NCBI GenBank assembly: GCA_904392525.1
Contig: CAJFMW010000021.1
Location: 1-32,170 of the forward strand
Reading direction: 5' to 3'
DNA length: 32,170 nucleotides
Source of the DNA: an uncultured Eisenbergiella sp.
Lineage (GTDB): Bacteria > Bacillota > Clostridia > Lachnospirales > Lachnospiraceae
The translations under genes and the position numbers were made by a program. Under the pieces are notes generated by a model. That model worked only from the letters and a program-made list of their open reading frames with translations. It searched no databases and was not told the origin of the DNA. Each line of letters opens with the position of its first letter. Position 1 is the stretch's first letter. Below are positions 24,395 to 32,170 of this stretch, one piece after another.

Positions 24395-24426
24395 CTTCCG
24401 CTCCTTTGAGCAGAAAGTCTTTCTCT
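24391..24426. terminator. Bidirectional terminator after the SGNH gene
   Basis: AGACCTTCCGCTC (24391-24403) pairs with GAGCAGAAAGTCT (24408-24420) with two G-U pairs and a 4-base loop. On the minus strand seven T follow (complement of 24384-24390), ending the acyltransferase/SGNH operon. On the plus strand a T-rich run follows from 24421. Its left arm shares GAC with the 24-bp palindrome. Confidence 0.85.
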
Positions 24427-24458
24427 TTTCTTTTTTGTTTCTTAAGTCCTGTTCCCCG

Positions 24459-25439
24459 CTACTGCTGCAGGGACGCCGCTTCTGCCTCTGCAGGCGCATA
24501 TACAGGCCCCATACAGGTCATCAGATAATAAGCGTAGAGGTTTCGATAGGTCGTTTCATCATAGTGCAAACCGTCTACAATTCTCATTCCCGCGGCCTGC
24601 ACCCAGGAGTAGCTGTCAATCCAGGTAATATAGGGCGCAAGATTCGCCTGAAGCTTCTGATTGAACGCTTCTACCTGTTCCTTCGTCACATAGGGATTTG
24701 TCCATACCGGATTGACTGAAGCATAGTATACGACCGCTCCCCGCAGCGTCCATTCCGCCGCCTTCTGGTTGAAGAAGGTGATGTAGCGGTCAATGTTCCG
24801 TACATCGTTCACCCCAAGATTAATCAGCACCCTGGTTCCCGTACCGATCACCGCATCGGCGCGCTGCACGCCCTTTTCCTCAAACCAGTCCAGCCCTTTT
24901 CCGCTCTCTGCGATCCACACGCACGGATTCTCCCCAACCGCCTCTTCCATCTGCACGAAGCGGGAATCACCGATGAATACCATGGCCGCTCCCGGAATGA
25001 TCTGACCGGTCTGGGGCAGGGCAGTCTGTCCATCCGCCTGCGTCTCTCCGGAGGGTGCGGCCGCCAGATACGCGCCGTTCACATACCCGCTCACCCCGCC
25101 ATAGTCGATCACCTGCCAGCCGGACGGATCTGACGCAAGAACCGAAACCGTCTGTCCCTGTGCCAGCACCCCCAGGCTCGGCCACTGCACGCCGGGTCCC
25201 GTCCGCACATGAAGAGGAACCACCGCCTGCATCGGTATGCCGATCACCGGAACCGGAGTTCCGGCAGAAGGCGCCGCGCCTTCTGAAATCAATGCGGCAT
25301 TTTCCGCAGCAGGCGCCGCGCTTACCCTGCACGGTACTCCGCCTCCGATCACCAGAAAGCACAGGGCCAGAGCAATGGCAATCCGCCTTTTTCCTGCTTT
25401 TCTTTCTTCTTTCAGCCCCGTTTCTCTCAGACCTCTCAT
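24459..25439 (-). CDS. Secreted SH3b-SGNH/GDSL hydrolase
   Basis: A 326-residue protein. A long basic N-terminus and hydrophobic stretch (about 18-42) form the signal peptide. A bacterial SH3 domain (about 72-127: LHVRTGP ... GYVNGAYL) probably binds peptidoglycan. The SGNH domain has FIGDSR (S near 159), INLGVND (near 206-212) and DGLHYD near 288-293, giving nucleophile, oxyanion and Asp-His residues. SGNH enzymes cleave or transfer acyl groups. Its ATG overlaps the acyltransferase stop in an ATGA, so the pair is translationally coupled, as expected for an O-acetylation module. The reading could extend to 25862 but would then run across the acyltransferase coding sequence. Confidence 0.9.
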   Translation of the reverse strand: MRGLRETGLKEERKAGKRRIAIALALCFLVIGGGVPCRVSAAPAAENAALISEGAAPSAGTPVPVIGIPMQAVVPLHVRTGPGVQWPSLGVLAQGQTVSVLASDPSGWQVIDYGGVSGYVNGAYLAAAPSGETQADGQTALPQTGQIIPGAAMVFIGDSRFVQMEEAVGENPCVWIAESGKGLDWFEEKGVQRADAVIGTGTRVLINLGVNDVRNIDRYITFFNQKAAEWTLRGAVVYYASVNPVWTNPYVTKEQVEAFNQKLQANLAPYITWIDSYSWVQAAGMRIVDGLHYDETTYRNLYAYYLMTCMGPVYAPAEAEAASLQQ

Positions 25440-26512
25440 CGTCTCTCTCCTTTCTTCCTGACAGCGTTCCCTTTTGCTGATACCGCTTTCCAGAGCCGGG
25501 AAAACAGCCACGCCCCCAGAACGGCGCTCCCAAACGCGGCAATGAAACTGCCCGCCGCCCCCAGGCTCACCCTGCCGGCAATCTGATAATACAGAAATGG
25601 ATGCAGCAGATACAGATACAGGGAATTTTTCCCGAAAAACCGAAGCAAACCGCCTGCCAGGCGCCCCACAGGGCAGGAAAGCCGCGCAGGCCAGGGAAAC
25701 AGAACAATCCAGAGGGAAAAAAGGGCGTTTGCCGCCAGCTGCAGCCTCCCTCTTCCGCCCGTCTGCAGCAGCAGCGCCCGCTCCCGCATTGCCGCCGGCA
25801 CCAGAATGATGCACAGCAGTGTGACTGCAGCAGCCACCCTGATCCACTTTCCCTTCAGCCATACGGAAAGCCTCTTTTCATAGAGCCCACAGGCCCCTCC
25901 CAGTGGAAAGGCCAGATTAGAAACATACCAGAAATCCTGCCTCCCCATCTTGCACAGTATGGCCGAAAAGGCCGCAGTAAACAGCGTCAGCGACACAATC
26001 CGAAACCTCCTGGCCTGAAAGGCCGCAAAAAATGCCAGATAGAATACCATGATATTGAAAATAAACCAGTAATCCTGTGCCAGCAGATATCTGACAACCC
26101 GCGCGGGAGTGACTGCGCCGCCTGCGCAGATCTCAATGATTCCCGCCAGGATGAGATAGGGAACATAGGTCCCCCGCAGGCGTTTTGCCCAGAAAGCGCA
26201 GCCCGGCTTCCTTTCCGCCGCCTCTTTTACTGTGGCATTTGGGACCACTGCATTCTTTGCCATCGCGTAGCCCGACATCAGAAAGAAAATGTCCACGCCG
26301 TATCTGCCAAGCCCCATGAGAAACTGTGACAGTGCCGGAATACCGATGGAAGCCGCGTACCACTCTCCATAGTGAGAAGCCATCACCATCAGAATAGCAA
26401 CTCCCCGCAGGGCATAGGATATCTGACGGCTGAACAGCTCCTGACAGCCAGCCGGTTCCCCGGCCGCTTCCTTTTTTTCTTCCTCACATCTGGAACAGCC
26501 GCTTCGCTCCAT
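25436..26512 (-). CDS. Acyltransferase family 3 (OafA-like) membrane protein
   Basis: A 358-residue polytopic membrane protein of the Acyl_transf_3 family. RGVAILMVMASHYGEWY (36-52; H47) is the first-helix motif with the essential histidine, and GVDIFFLMSGYAMAKN is the next conserved block. These proteins move acetyl or other acyl groups onto extracellular sugars. It lacks a fused SGNH domain; the coupled downstream gene supplies one as a separate protein. GGGAGG lies about 10 bases before the ATG, and the start overlaps the end of the membrane-protein gene upstream by 29 bases. Target polymer unknown. Confidence 0.9.
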   Translation of the reverse strand: MERSGCSRCEEEKKEAAGEPAGCQELFSRQISYALRGVAILMVMASHYGEWYAASIGIPALSQFLMGLGRYGVDIFFLMSGYAMAKNAVVPNATVKEAAERKPGCAFWAKRLRGTYVPYLILAGIIEICAGGAVTPARVVRYLLAQDYWFIFNIMVFYLAFFAAFQARRFRIVSLTLFTAAFSAILCKMGRQDFWYVSNLAFPLGGACGLYEKRLSVWLKGKWIRVAAAVTLLCIILVPAAMRERALLLQTGGRGRLQLAANALFSLWIVLFPWPARLSCPVGRLAGGLLRFFGKNSLYLYLLHPFLYYQIAGRVSLGAAGSFIAAFGSAVLGAWLFSRLWKAVSAKGNAVRKKGERR

Positions 26513-28583
26513 AGTACAGAATCCTCCCGTAATTTTTCAGGTTCACGCTGTCACCGCAGGCGAACACAATCAGGAACGCATACAGGGCGTGCTGCAAAAG
26601 CGCCGCCCGCAGGAAAACCAGCCCAACCCGCTGCGCCATTCCCTGCGCTGAACCGAACAGCCAGAGCATCATGAGACAGGACGCCAGAGCGACACCAAAG
26701 GCTGCGTCCGCCGTATAGCGCTGCAGAATTCCCGCCGCATTGGCGTCAAATCCGCCGATGATCAGGGGCGCTGTTACAGCACAGAGAAAAATCCACCAAA
26801 GCTCCCTTCCCCCTCCGTTTTTCCATCCGATAATTCTTCTCCGGCATACCGGAAGGAGTGCCAGACACCAGCAGACGGTCTGGCTCGCCAGAATCCCGCC
26901 GTACAGGAATTCTGACACCATTTTCCCCATATAGGTATGCTGCAGATCGTTTGACACCAGAAAGGGAAATGCCCCTTCATAATGAGGCGGCTGGAAGAAA
27001 AAAGCATAAATCCCATATAAAATCCGGCTCAGGTTCGTTCCACGGTGCGTCATGTCATTGTTCGTCAGACTGTAGGCCGCGCCAAAATCAATGGGCGAAG
27101 AAAAGCGCAGAGCGTTATAACCCATGATTCCCGCCGCCACAGCCGCATAGGGAATCAGCAGAGCCGCCGCTTCCCGAAATCTTTTTTCTCCAAAAATACG
27201 TCTTCCGAAGAGGGGCAGCGCCAGAATGGAAAAAGCCAGCATCTGCGGCCTGCATCCGGCCACAAGAGCCATACACAGGGAACCCGCGAAAAGAAGCCAA
27301 AGTCTCTTCTTCTCCCGATTCAGCCCGCACAGCCACAGCCAGATTCCTGCCGCCGTAAACATATTCGCCGCCATCAGCGGCACATGGTACAGATCCGGCC
27401 TGGCCGCCAGATAGATGAAGCTTCCAAAGGTGAGCGTCACCCCGGCCGCCATCAGGTAAAACACATAGGGAATCCGTGGAAACCACCGTTTCACAGCCTC
27501 CCGGTACAAACCGAATACAGAAACAACAAAGCCCGCAAAGCAGAACCAGACTGCGAGGAAGTTCGGAAACGCCTTTCCCGTCAACGCCAGGCACGGCAGA
27601 TAGAACAGAAGCTCTGGCACGATTCCGAAATAGACATAATATTTCCCTTCATAATAGGCATAATCCGCGAGATAGGGAATATTATTGGACAAAAGATAGG
27701 AAGTGTCATAGGGATTTTCCAGCTCCATCAGCTCCGGCTGCTGTCCCACCCATACATGGCCGTCCAGGATGGCGGCCGCAAGCTGCCTGTACTGCTGATG
27801 ATGCCCCCAGGGAGACTCCACGCAGGCCCTGTTGGAAAGCACAAGGACGAGACCGATCAGCACAAACAGCCCCAGGCAGCCCGCCGTAACCAGATTCTGT
27901 CTGCGGCTTTTCGGATTAAACCGCACGCGGTATATCCCGCTTTTTTCTCCTGAAAAAATCCAGAAAGCGCCTGCCCCAAACAAAAGGAGCATCCGGGGAA
28001 TGACAAAATCAAAGGGCCGCCGTACGTTCGCTTCAATCCCCCGAAGAACAAAACCGCCCTGCTCCGTCCGGGTTTCATTCTCCATCCCGCCGCCGGCGGG
28101 CACATCCTCTGACAGAACCAGGCCTCCGCCCTCTGCCGGCTCCATCTCGATTATCAGGCTGTGCACCTTCCCGTAAGGGTACAGATTCGTATGGAAGGAT
28201 GAGGGATACCGCCCCGCCGCCTCCATCACAGGAAGCGGATAAGGATAACGGTTTCCCTCATCGACCAGGCTGATTTCGATGGACACCACCTCGTTTTCCG
28301 GCACATCCAGATCAAAATACAGATTGTCAATCCGCATATCCAGCCCGTCTATTTCCAACGTCAGCTTCTCCGAATCCTCTTCCGCCTCTCCGTCCCCGCC
28401 CCATGTCAGCTTCATCCTGTCCGTCAGATCCGTTTTTCTGTAAAAAAGGCTTCTCACAGAAGAATAATTTCCAATCAATATCTCAAAAAGGAAAACAGCC
28501 GCAGCAAGAATGAGAAGCCTGCGGAGAATACTTTTCTGCCGACCGCTCCCCGTTCCGCCGCTTTCCTTCAAAATCTGAATCAT
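26484..28583 (-). CDS. Polytopic membrane protein, GT-C glycosyltransferase-like
   Basis: A 699-residue protein. One N-terminal transmembrane helix is followed by a soluble region of about 170 residues with beta-rich composition, then many hydrophobic helices (from about residue 195 to the end). The layout and loops (for example WGHHQQYRQLAAAILDGH and FDANAAGILQRYTADAAFG) resemble GT-C lipid-sugar-dependent transferases such as family 39-like proteins. I see no catalytic motif that proves it. The ATG at 28583 is supported by GAGGGG 7 bases upstream and by the promoter -10, which overlaps the longer ATG at 28625. It is the first gene of the acylation operon. Confidence 0.8.
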   Translation of the reverse strand: MIQILKESGGTGSGRQKSILRRLLILAAAVFLFEILIGNYSSVRSLFYRKTDLTDRMKLTWGGDGEAEEDSEKLTLEIDGLDMRIDNLYFDLDVPENEVVSIEISLVDEGNRYPYPLPVMEAAGRYPSSFHTNLYPYGKVHSLIIEMEPAEGGGLVLSEDVPAGGGMENETRTEQGGFVLRGIEANVRRPFDFVIPRMLLLFGAGAFWIFSGEKSGIYRVRFNPKSRRQNLVTAGCLGLFVLIGLVLVLSNRACVESPWGHHQQYRQLAAAILDGHVWVGQQPELMELENPYDTSYLLSNNIPYLADYAYYEGKYYVYFGIVPELLFYLPCLALTGKAFPNFLAVWFCFAGFVVSVFGLYREAVKRWFPRIPYVFYLMAAGVTLTFGSFIYLAARPDLYHVPLMAANMFTAAGIWLWLCGLNREKKRLWLLFAGSLCMALVAGCRPQMLAFSILALPLFGRRIFGEKRFREAAALLIPYAAVAAGIMGYNALRFSSPIDFGAAYSLTNNDMTHRGTNLSRILYGIYAFFFQPPHYEGAFPFLVSNDLQHTYMGKMVSEFLYGGILASQTVCWCLALLPVCRRRIIGWKNGGGRELWWIFLCAVTAPLIIGGFDANAAGILQRYTADAAFGVALASCLMMLWLFGSAQGMAQRVGLVFLRAALLQHALYAFLIVFACGDSVNLKNYGRILYYGAKRLFQM

Positions 28584-28620
28584 TTTACGTCCCCTCATCT
28601 GATGTATGTATTTCCATCCA

Positions 28621-28650
28621 ATCATAGCATCCAGTCTTCGCTTCTGTCAA
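28621..28650 (-). promoter_or_regulatory. Strong sigma-A promoter of the acyltransferase operon
   Basis: Minus-strand TTGACA (28645-28650, consensus), 18 bases, TATGAT (28621-28626). The start would be near 28614, about 31 bases before the chosen ATG at 28583, which rules out the upstream ATG at 28625. Confidence 0.8.
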
Positions 28651-28701
28651 TGAACGCCGCCTGCTCCTGACACTTCCTGTTCCGCCCATGCCCTTCTTTC
28701 C

Positions 28702-28730
28702 TTGACAGAATGCAGGAGATTTTATACCTT
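28702..28730 (+). promoter_or_regulatory. Candidate promoter of the double-GNAT gene
   Basis: Consensus TTGACA (28702-28707) with a poor -10 near TATACC/TACCTT (28723-28730). The leader to the ATG at 28854 would be about 115 bases. It diverges from the acyltransferase operon promoter. Confidence 0.4.
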
Positions 28731-28853
28731 TATCATAAATACATTAAAAGCAGGCGGCGGCGCATCCACCCCTTTTAATTTTGCGCCGGGAATAACCCGT
28801 ACCGTTTTTCCCACAAATGCAATTCCGCCTGCAAAAAAGGAGGATATTCAACC

Positions 28854-30077
28854 ATGAAACATAAAGGAACCGTCAGACTGGAAACCGAACGGCTGATTCT
28901 CCGTCCATTTACACCGGAGGATGCGCTTCCCATGTTCCGCAACTGGGCATCGGACGAGGAAGTTACCCGTTTTCTGACCTGGCCCGCGCATGAGGATGTC
29001 AAAGTGACCTCCTGCATCATCGCGGACTGGTATAAAGGCTATGAAGCGCCGGATTACTACCAGTGGGCCATTGAATTGAAAGAGACGGGCGAACCCATCG
29101 GCTCCATCGCCGCTGTCCGGATCGACGACAGGACTGAAGCCGCCACCATCGGCTACTGCATCGGACGCCGCTGGTGGGGGCAGGGCATCACGACAGAAGC
29201 GCTCCGGGAGGTGATCCGCTTTTTCTTTGAAGAGGTCGGAATGAACTGTGTCAATGCCTGCCACGATCCCCGAAATCCCGGCTCCGGAAGGGTAATGCAA
29301 AAATGCGGCATGACCCTGGAAGGAACCTGGCGGGCAGGCGGTATCAACAATCAGGGCGTGTGCGACGAAACCTGGTATTCCATCCTCCGTTCCGAATATG
29401 GAAAGAAGGCGCAGCCACCTGTCACCATCCGTCCGGAAAAGCAGGAGGAGCAACATGCCGTGGAAGCGCTGACCAGACGGGCCTTCTGGAATATGTACGA
29501 ACCGGGCTGCACCGAGCATTATGTGGCCCACATTCTGCGAAACCATGAGGATTTCGTCCCGGAACTGGATCTGGTGGCAGAAACTGCAGACGGACGGCTT
29601 GTGGGTAACGTGATGTATACAAAAGCCCGGCTCATCGATGAGAATGGAACTGAGGCCGTCATCCTCACCTTCGGCCCTATCAGCGTCCACCCGGATTTTC
29701 AGCGAAGGGGAATAAGCAGAGCCCTTCTGGAACACAGCTTTGAGAAAGCGCGCGAACTCGGCTACCAGGCCGTTGTCATCTTCGGTGATCCGGATAATTA
29801 CGTTTCCAGAGGCTTCAAAAGCTGCAGCAAATATCACGTGTGCGCCGGAGACGGAAGCTATCCTGCCGCCATGCTGGTAAAAGAGCTCATCCCCGGCCTT
29901 CTGGACGGAAGAAAATGGATCTACCAGGAAAGCCCTGCCTATGCATTTGATCCTGCGGACGCGGAACGGTTTGACCTGCAGTTTGAACCCATGAAAAAAG
30001 AATACCGTCCCAGCCAGGAAAGCTTTTTCATCCACAGCCATTCCGTCATCCGGTCAGAGCAGGATCTTTCTATTTAA
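28854..30077 (+). CDS. Fusion of two GNAT acetyltransferase domains (RimJ-like + YhbS-like)
   Basis: A 407-residue protein made of two N-acetyltransferase domains. Residues 1-182 are a RimJ/RimL-type (Acetyltransf_3) domain: LETERLILRPFTPEDA at the start and RRWWGQGITTEALREV as the acetyl-CoA loop. From about 190 to 390 comes a YhbS-like GNAT: TFGPISVHPDFQRRGISRAL as its acetyl-CoA loop, and GFKSCS after the fold's last helix. Each half is of normal length for a free protein, joined by a short Lys/Gln linker. GNATs acetylate amines on proteins, antibiotics or small molecules; no substrate can be given. AGGAGG lies 10 bases before the ATG. Confidence 0.9.
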   Translation: MKHKGTVRLETERLILRPFTPEDALPMFRNWASDEEVTRFLTWPAHEDVKVTSCIIADWYKGYEAPDYYQWAIELKETGEPIGSIAAVRIDDRTEAATIGYCIGRRWWGQGITTEALREVIRFFFEEVGMNCVNACHDPRNPGSGRVMQKCGMTLEGTWRAGGINNQGVCDETWYSILRSEYGKKAQPPVTIRPEKQEEQHAVEALTRRAFWNMYEPGCTEHYVAHILRNHEDFVPELDLVAETADGRLVGNVMYTKARLIDENGTEAVILTFGPISVHPDFQRRGISRALLEHSFEKARELGYQAVVIFGDPDNYVSRGFKSCSKYHVCAGDGSYPAAMLVKELIPGLLDGRKWIYQESPAYAFDPADAERFDLQFEPMKKEYRPSQESFFIHSHSVIRSEQDLSI

Positions 30078-30102
30078 ATTGAATTAACCGTGCATATATG
30101 AT
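30074..30102 (+). promoter_or_regulatory. Candidate promoter of the FAD-enzyme gene
   Basis: TTAAAT (30074-30079, overlapping the GNAT stop codon), 17 bases, TATGAT (30097-30102). The start near 30109 falls after the first possible ATG (30106) and fits the ATG at 30184. Confidence 0.45.
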
Positions 30103-30183
30103 AAGATGGAGGCAATGATTATCCAACAGCGGCGCCTATACGCAGACATCCGGATACGCGCCCGGAAAGGAATCCAAATACTT

Positions 30184-31755
30184 ATGAGAAAAGCTCTGAT
30201 TATAGGCGGCGGTCCAGCCGGCCTGACAGCGGCCTATGAATTACTGAAGGCTTCAGAAACGGATGCTTCCGCTGAAAAGTTTGAGGTCCTCGTTTTTGAA
30301 GAAAGCAGCCAGCTTGGGGGAATATCCAAAACAGTGGAATACAACGGCAACCGCATGGACATGGGCGGTCACCGCTTTTTTTCCAAGGATCCGAAGGTAA
30401 ACGAATGGTGGAATCAGATGCTTCCGCTGCAGGGCGCGCCTGCCTATGACGACATTTTTCTGCAGCGCACGCCTCCGCTTGCCCAGGGCGGTCCCGATCC
30501 GGAAAAGACGGACCGGGTCATGCTTACCAGGAACCGGGTGTCCCGGATTTACTTTGACCGGAAATTTTTTGACTACCCGATCACCCTGAAATGGGAAACC
30601 TTTAAAAACATGGGACTGGTCACGACCATCCAGGCCGGCGTCAGCTACGTGGCGAGCGTCGTGCACAAACGGAAGGAAAACTCTCTGGAGGACTTCTACA
30701 TCAACCGTTTCGGCAGAAAACTCTACTCCATGTTTTTTGAAAAATATACGGAAAATCTCTGGGGCAGAAGCCCTTCGGAAATCGATCCCAACTGGGGTGC
30801 GCAGCGCGTAAAGGGCCTCTCCGTCATGGCGATCATTGCGGATATGTTCCGCAAGCTCATCCCCGGCAAAAAGACCGGACATGTGGAAACCTCCCTCATC
30901 GAGGAATTCAGCTATCCCAAGCTCGGCCCCGGCCAGCTCTGGGATGTAACCGGAGCTGAAATTGAGAAAATGGGCGGCCGGATTCTGCGAAACTGCCGCG
31001 TGGTGCGCCTGCACAGGGATGACAAGAATCACCTCACGAGCCTCACCTATGAAAAAGACGGTCAGGAATATGAGGAAACCGGCGATATTTTCATCTCCTC
31101 CATGCCCATCAAGGATCTGGTCGGCGGCATGAACGACGTACCCGAACGGGAAGCCGCAATCGCCGCAGGACTTCCTTACCGCGACTACATGACCCTGGGC
31201 GTCCTGATCCCGAAGCTGAATCTGGTCAACAGGACCAAAATCAAAACCGTCAGCGACATCGTTCCGGACGACTGGATCTATGTTCATGACCGCAGCGTAC
31301 AGATGGGCCGTTTTCAGATCTACAACAACTGGTCCCCTTATATGGTAAAGGATCTGCACAACACCGTCTGGGTCGGCCTGGAATATTTCTGCACGGAGGG
31401 CGATTCTCTCTGGCGCATGTCGGAAAAGGAATTCTCCGACTTTGCCGTTTCCGAGATGGTGAAGATGGGCCTGATCGACAGCCCTGACGTGGTTCTCGAC
31501 ACCCACATGGAAAAGGTCAAGAAGGCCTACCCCGCCTACTTCGACACCTACAAGGACATGGACGTGCTGCGTAAATGGCTGGATTCCATCGACAACCTCT
31601 ACTGTGTGGGAAGAAACGGCCAGCACCGTTACAACAACATCGACCACTCCATGGTAACCTCCTTCGAGACGGTGAAAAACATCCTGGGCGGCGTCCGCTC
31701 CAGAGACAATATCTGGAACGTGAATACGGAGAAGGAGTATCTGGAAGGGAAATAG
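30184..31755 (+). CDS. FAD-dependent oxidoreductase, UDP-galactopyranose-mutase/amine-oxidase-like
   Basis: A 523-residue flavoprotein. [21 protein letters not shown] is the dinucleotide-binding Rossmann start; E at the end of strand 2 ([11 protein letters not shown]) and DMGGHRFF (near 62-69) are typical of UDP-galactopyranose-mutase-like and protoporphyrinogen-oxidase-like proteins. The C-terminal FAD block is [19 protein letters not shown] chose ATG 30184 because the protein family starts there and 30106 lies at the predicted transcript start. Family members often act in cell-wall or capsule sugar pathways. A role in surface polymer synthesis suits the neighbours, but the exact reaction is not shown. 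Confidence 0.9.
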   Translation: MRKALIIGGGPAGLTAAYELLKASETDASAEKFEVLVFEESSQLGGISKTVEYNGNRMDMGGHRFFSKDPKVNEWWNQMLPLQGAPAYDDIFLQRTPPLAQGGPDPEKTDRVMLTRNRVSRIYFDRKFFDYPITLKWETFKNMGLVTTIQAGVSYVASVVHKRKENSLEDFYINRFGRKLYSMFFEKYTENLWGRSPSEIDPNWGAQRVKGLSVMAIIADMFRKLIPGKKTGHVETSLIEEFSYPKLGPGQLWDVTGAEIEKMGGRILRNCRVVRLHRDDKNHLTSLTYEKDGQEYEETGDIFISSMPIKDLVGGMNDVPEREAAIAAGLPYRDYMTLGVLIPKLNLVNRTKIKTVSDIVPDDWIYVHDRSVQMGRFQIYNNWSPYMVKDLHNTVWVGLEYFCTEGDSLWRMSEKEFSDFAVSEMVKMGLIDSPDVVLDTHMEKVKKAYPAYFDTYKDMDVLRKWLDSIDNLYCVGRNGQHRYNNIDHSMVTSFETVKNILGGVRSRDNIWNVNTEKEYLEGK

Positions 31756-31791
31756 GCCTGCAGATCGGCTTCATCAGTATAAAACATAAAT

Positions 31792-31840
31792 ATCCCTCCC
31801 GCTTTCCTGGAAAATGGATCTGCGGGAGGGATGTTTTTAT
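31792..31840. terminator. Bidirectional terminator between FAD enzyme and HipA-like gene
   Basis: ATCCCTCCCGC (31792-31802) and GCGGGAGGGAT (31822-31832) form a perfect 11-bp stem, followed by GTTTTTATT on the plus strand. On the minus strand the stem is followed by ATTTATGTTTTAT, so it can serve both converging genes. Confidence 0.88.
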
Positions 31841-31866
31841 TGTCTGAATATTATCAGTCACCTTTT

Positions 31867-32169
31867 CTATTTCAGCCATTTTTTCAGCCTGTTTTTTACT
31901 TTCTCCTCAATTTCTGCCCTGATGGCTTCTGATCGAGAGGGGTCAAGCTTCGCTGCGGCAGCCACAGCCAGGATTTCCTTTTTCCCGGGATTTCTTCCAT
32001 TCCCGTCTATGGTCGTCGCGTGCTCCCCTCCAATGGAGTTGCTGTAAGTTAAATCATATGCGGGTGCAAGTTCCCATTTTTTATGCTCTTCGTCATAAAG
32101 GAAGGAAAAATTTTTGGAGTGGTCATCTCTGTTATGCGCATAGACATTAAAACACATGAGCCGGTACAA
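31867..32169 (-). CDS. HipA-family kinase, C-terminal part, cut by the window edge
   Basis: Only the last 100 residues are visible; the frame stays open at the right edge. FNVYAHNRDDHSKNFSF is the HipA C-terminal catalytic motif (Asp and Asn of the kinase active site), and WELAPAYDLTYSNSIGGEH is the family's second motif. HipA proteins are Ser/Thr kinases, often toxins paired with a HipB-type antitoxin, and in E. coli the target is glutamyl-tRNA synthetase. Any partner must lie beyond the window. Toxin activity cannot be judged from this part. Confidence 0.9.
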   Translation of the reverse strand: MYRLMCFNVYAHNRDDHSKNFSFLYDEEHKKWELAPAYDLTYSNSIGGEHATTIDGNGRNPGKKEILAVAAAAKLDPSRSEAIRAEIEEKVKNRLKKWLK

Positions 32170-32170
32170 C

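Noticed and set aside
24459-25862. Long 467-residue version of the SGNH protein
   Set aside because: The first 141 codons lie over the acyltransferase coding sequence and look like an off-frame translation; a signal peptide begins properly after ATG 25439.
28848-30041. 397-codon open frame opposite the double-GNAT gene
   Set aside because: Antisense shadow; the plus-strand frame contains both acetyl-CoA loops and a strong ribosome site.
30253-31647. 464-codon open frame opposite the FAD enzyme
   Set aside because: Antisense shadow of a protein with clear Rossmann and FAD motifs; no start signal or recognisable family.

Overview
The window looks like chromosomal DNA of a gut-type, spore-forming member of the Clostridia, most likely Lachnospiraceae. 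This is inferred from gene content: a CotH kinase next to a DUF4956 membrane protein, a Spo0A-type DNA-binding domain, an Lpl-type sugar importer without its own ATPase, GH2/GH3 glycosidases, and strong purine-rich Shine-Dalgarno sites with sigma-A-like promoters. Base composition is moderately GC-rich, apart from one very AT-rich patch near 24.0-24.2 kb. I see no rRNA, tRNA, transposase or CRISPR array.

Layout. 1-4.9 kb (+): the end of a DUF4956 protein, a CotH-family kinase, an MBOAT O-acyltransferase and its SGNH-like partner, closed by tandem terminators. 5.0-9.9 kb (-): a xylosidase-type GH3 enzyme, DedA, a VOC-fold protein, a cytidylate-kinase-like protein and a zinc-ribbon MscL. Two multi-hairpin arrays lie between these genes. 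10.0-11.0 kb (+): a secreted, repeat-rich protein of unknown function. 11.0-20.4 kb (-): one long glycan-uptake operon, transcribed permease, permease, DUF3502 binding lipoprotein, LacI regulator, GH2, clan GH-A hydrolase, DMT exporter. A type-B carboxylesterase (+) diverges from it at 20.86 kb, with a palindromic site between the two promoters. 22.5-24.0 kb (-): a tyrosine phosphatase and an orphan Spo0A C-terminal-domain protein. 24.0-24.46 kb: a gene-free region of tandem palindromes and a terminator. 24.46-28.6 kb (-): a polytopic GT-C-like membrane protein, an acyltransferase-3 protein and an SH3b-SGNH protein with overlapping ends. 28.85-31.76 kb (+): a double-GNAT fusion and a UDP-galactopyranose-mutase-like FAD enzyme. 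The right edge cuts a HipA-family kinase.

Two themes dominate. The first is glycan breakdown: the importer brings in an oligosaccharide, the GH2, GH-A and GH3 enzymes (no signal peptides seen) would hydrolyse it in the cytoplasm, and the divergent esterase could remove acyl groups. The second is modification of surface polymers: two separate membrane acyltransferase plus SGNH cassettes, CotH, the GT-C-like protein and the FAD enzyme.

The most unusual observations are these. The LacI regulator can only be read complete, with its helix-turn-helix, if translation starts at an ATC codon placed 8 nt after AGGAGG. Arrays of short perfect palindromes with unrelated arm sequences recur at three intergenic sites. 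An orphan Spo0A output domain has its stop codon inside a 15-bp tandem repeat. A predicted GH-A hydrolase carries a cysteine/histidine cluster. The two GNAT domains are fused. No complete new defence system or secretion machine could be demonstrated.
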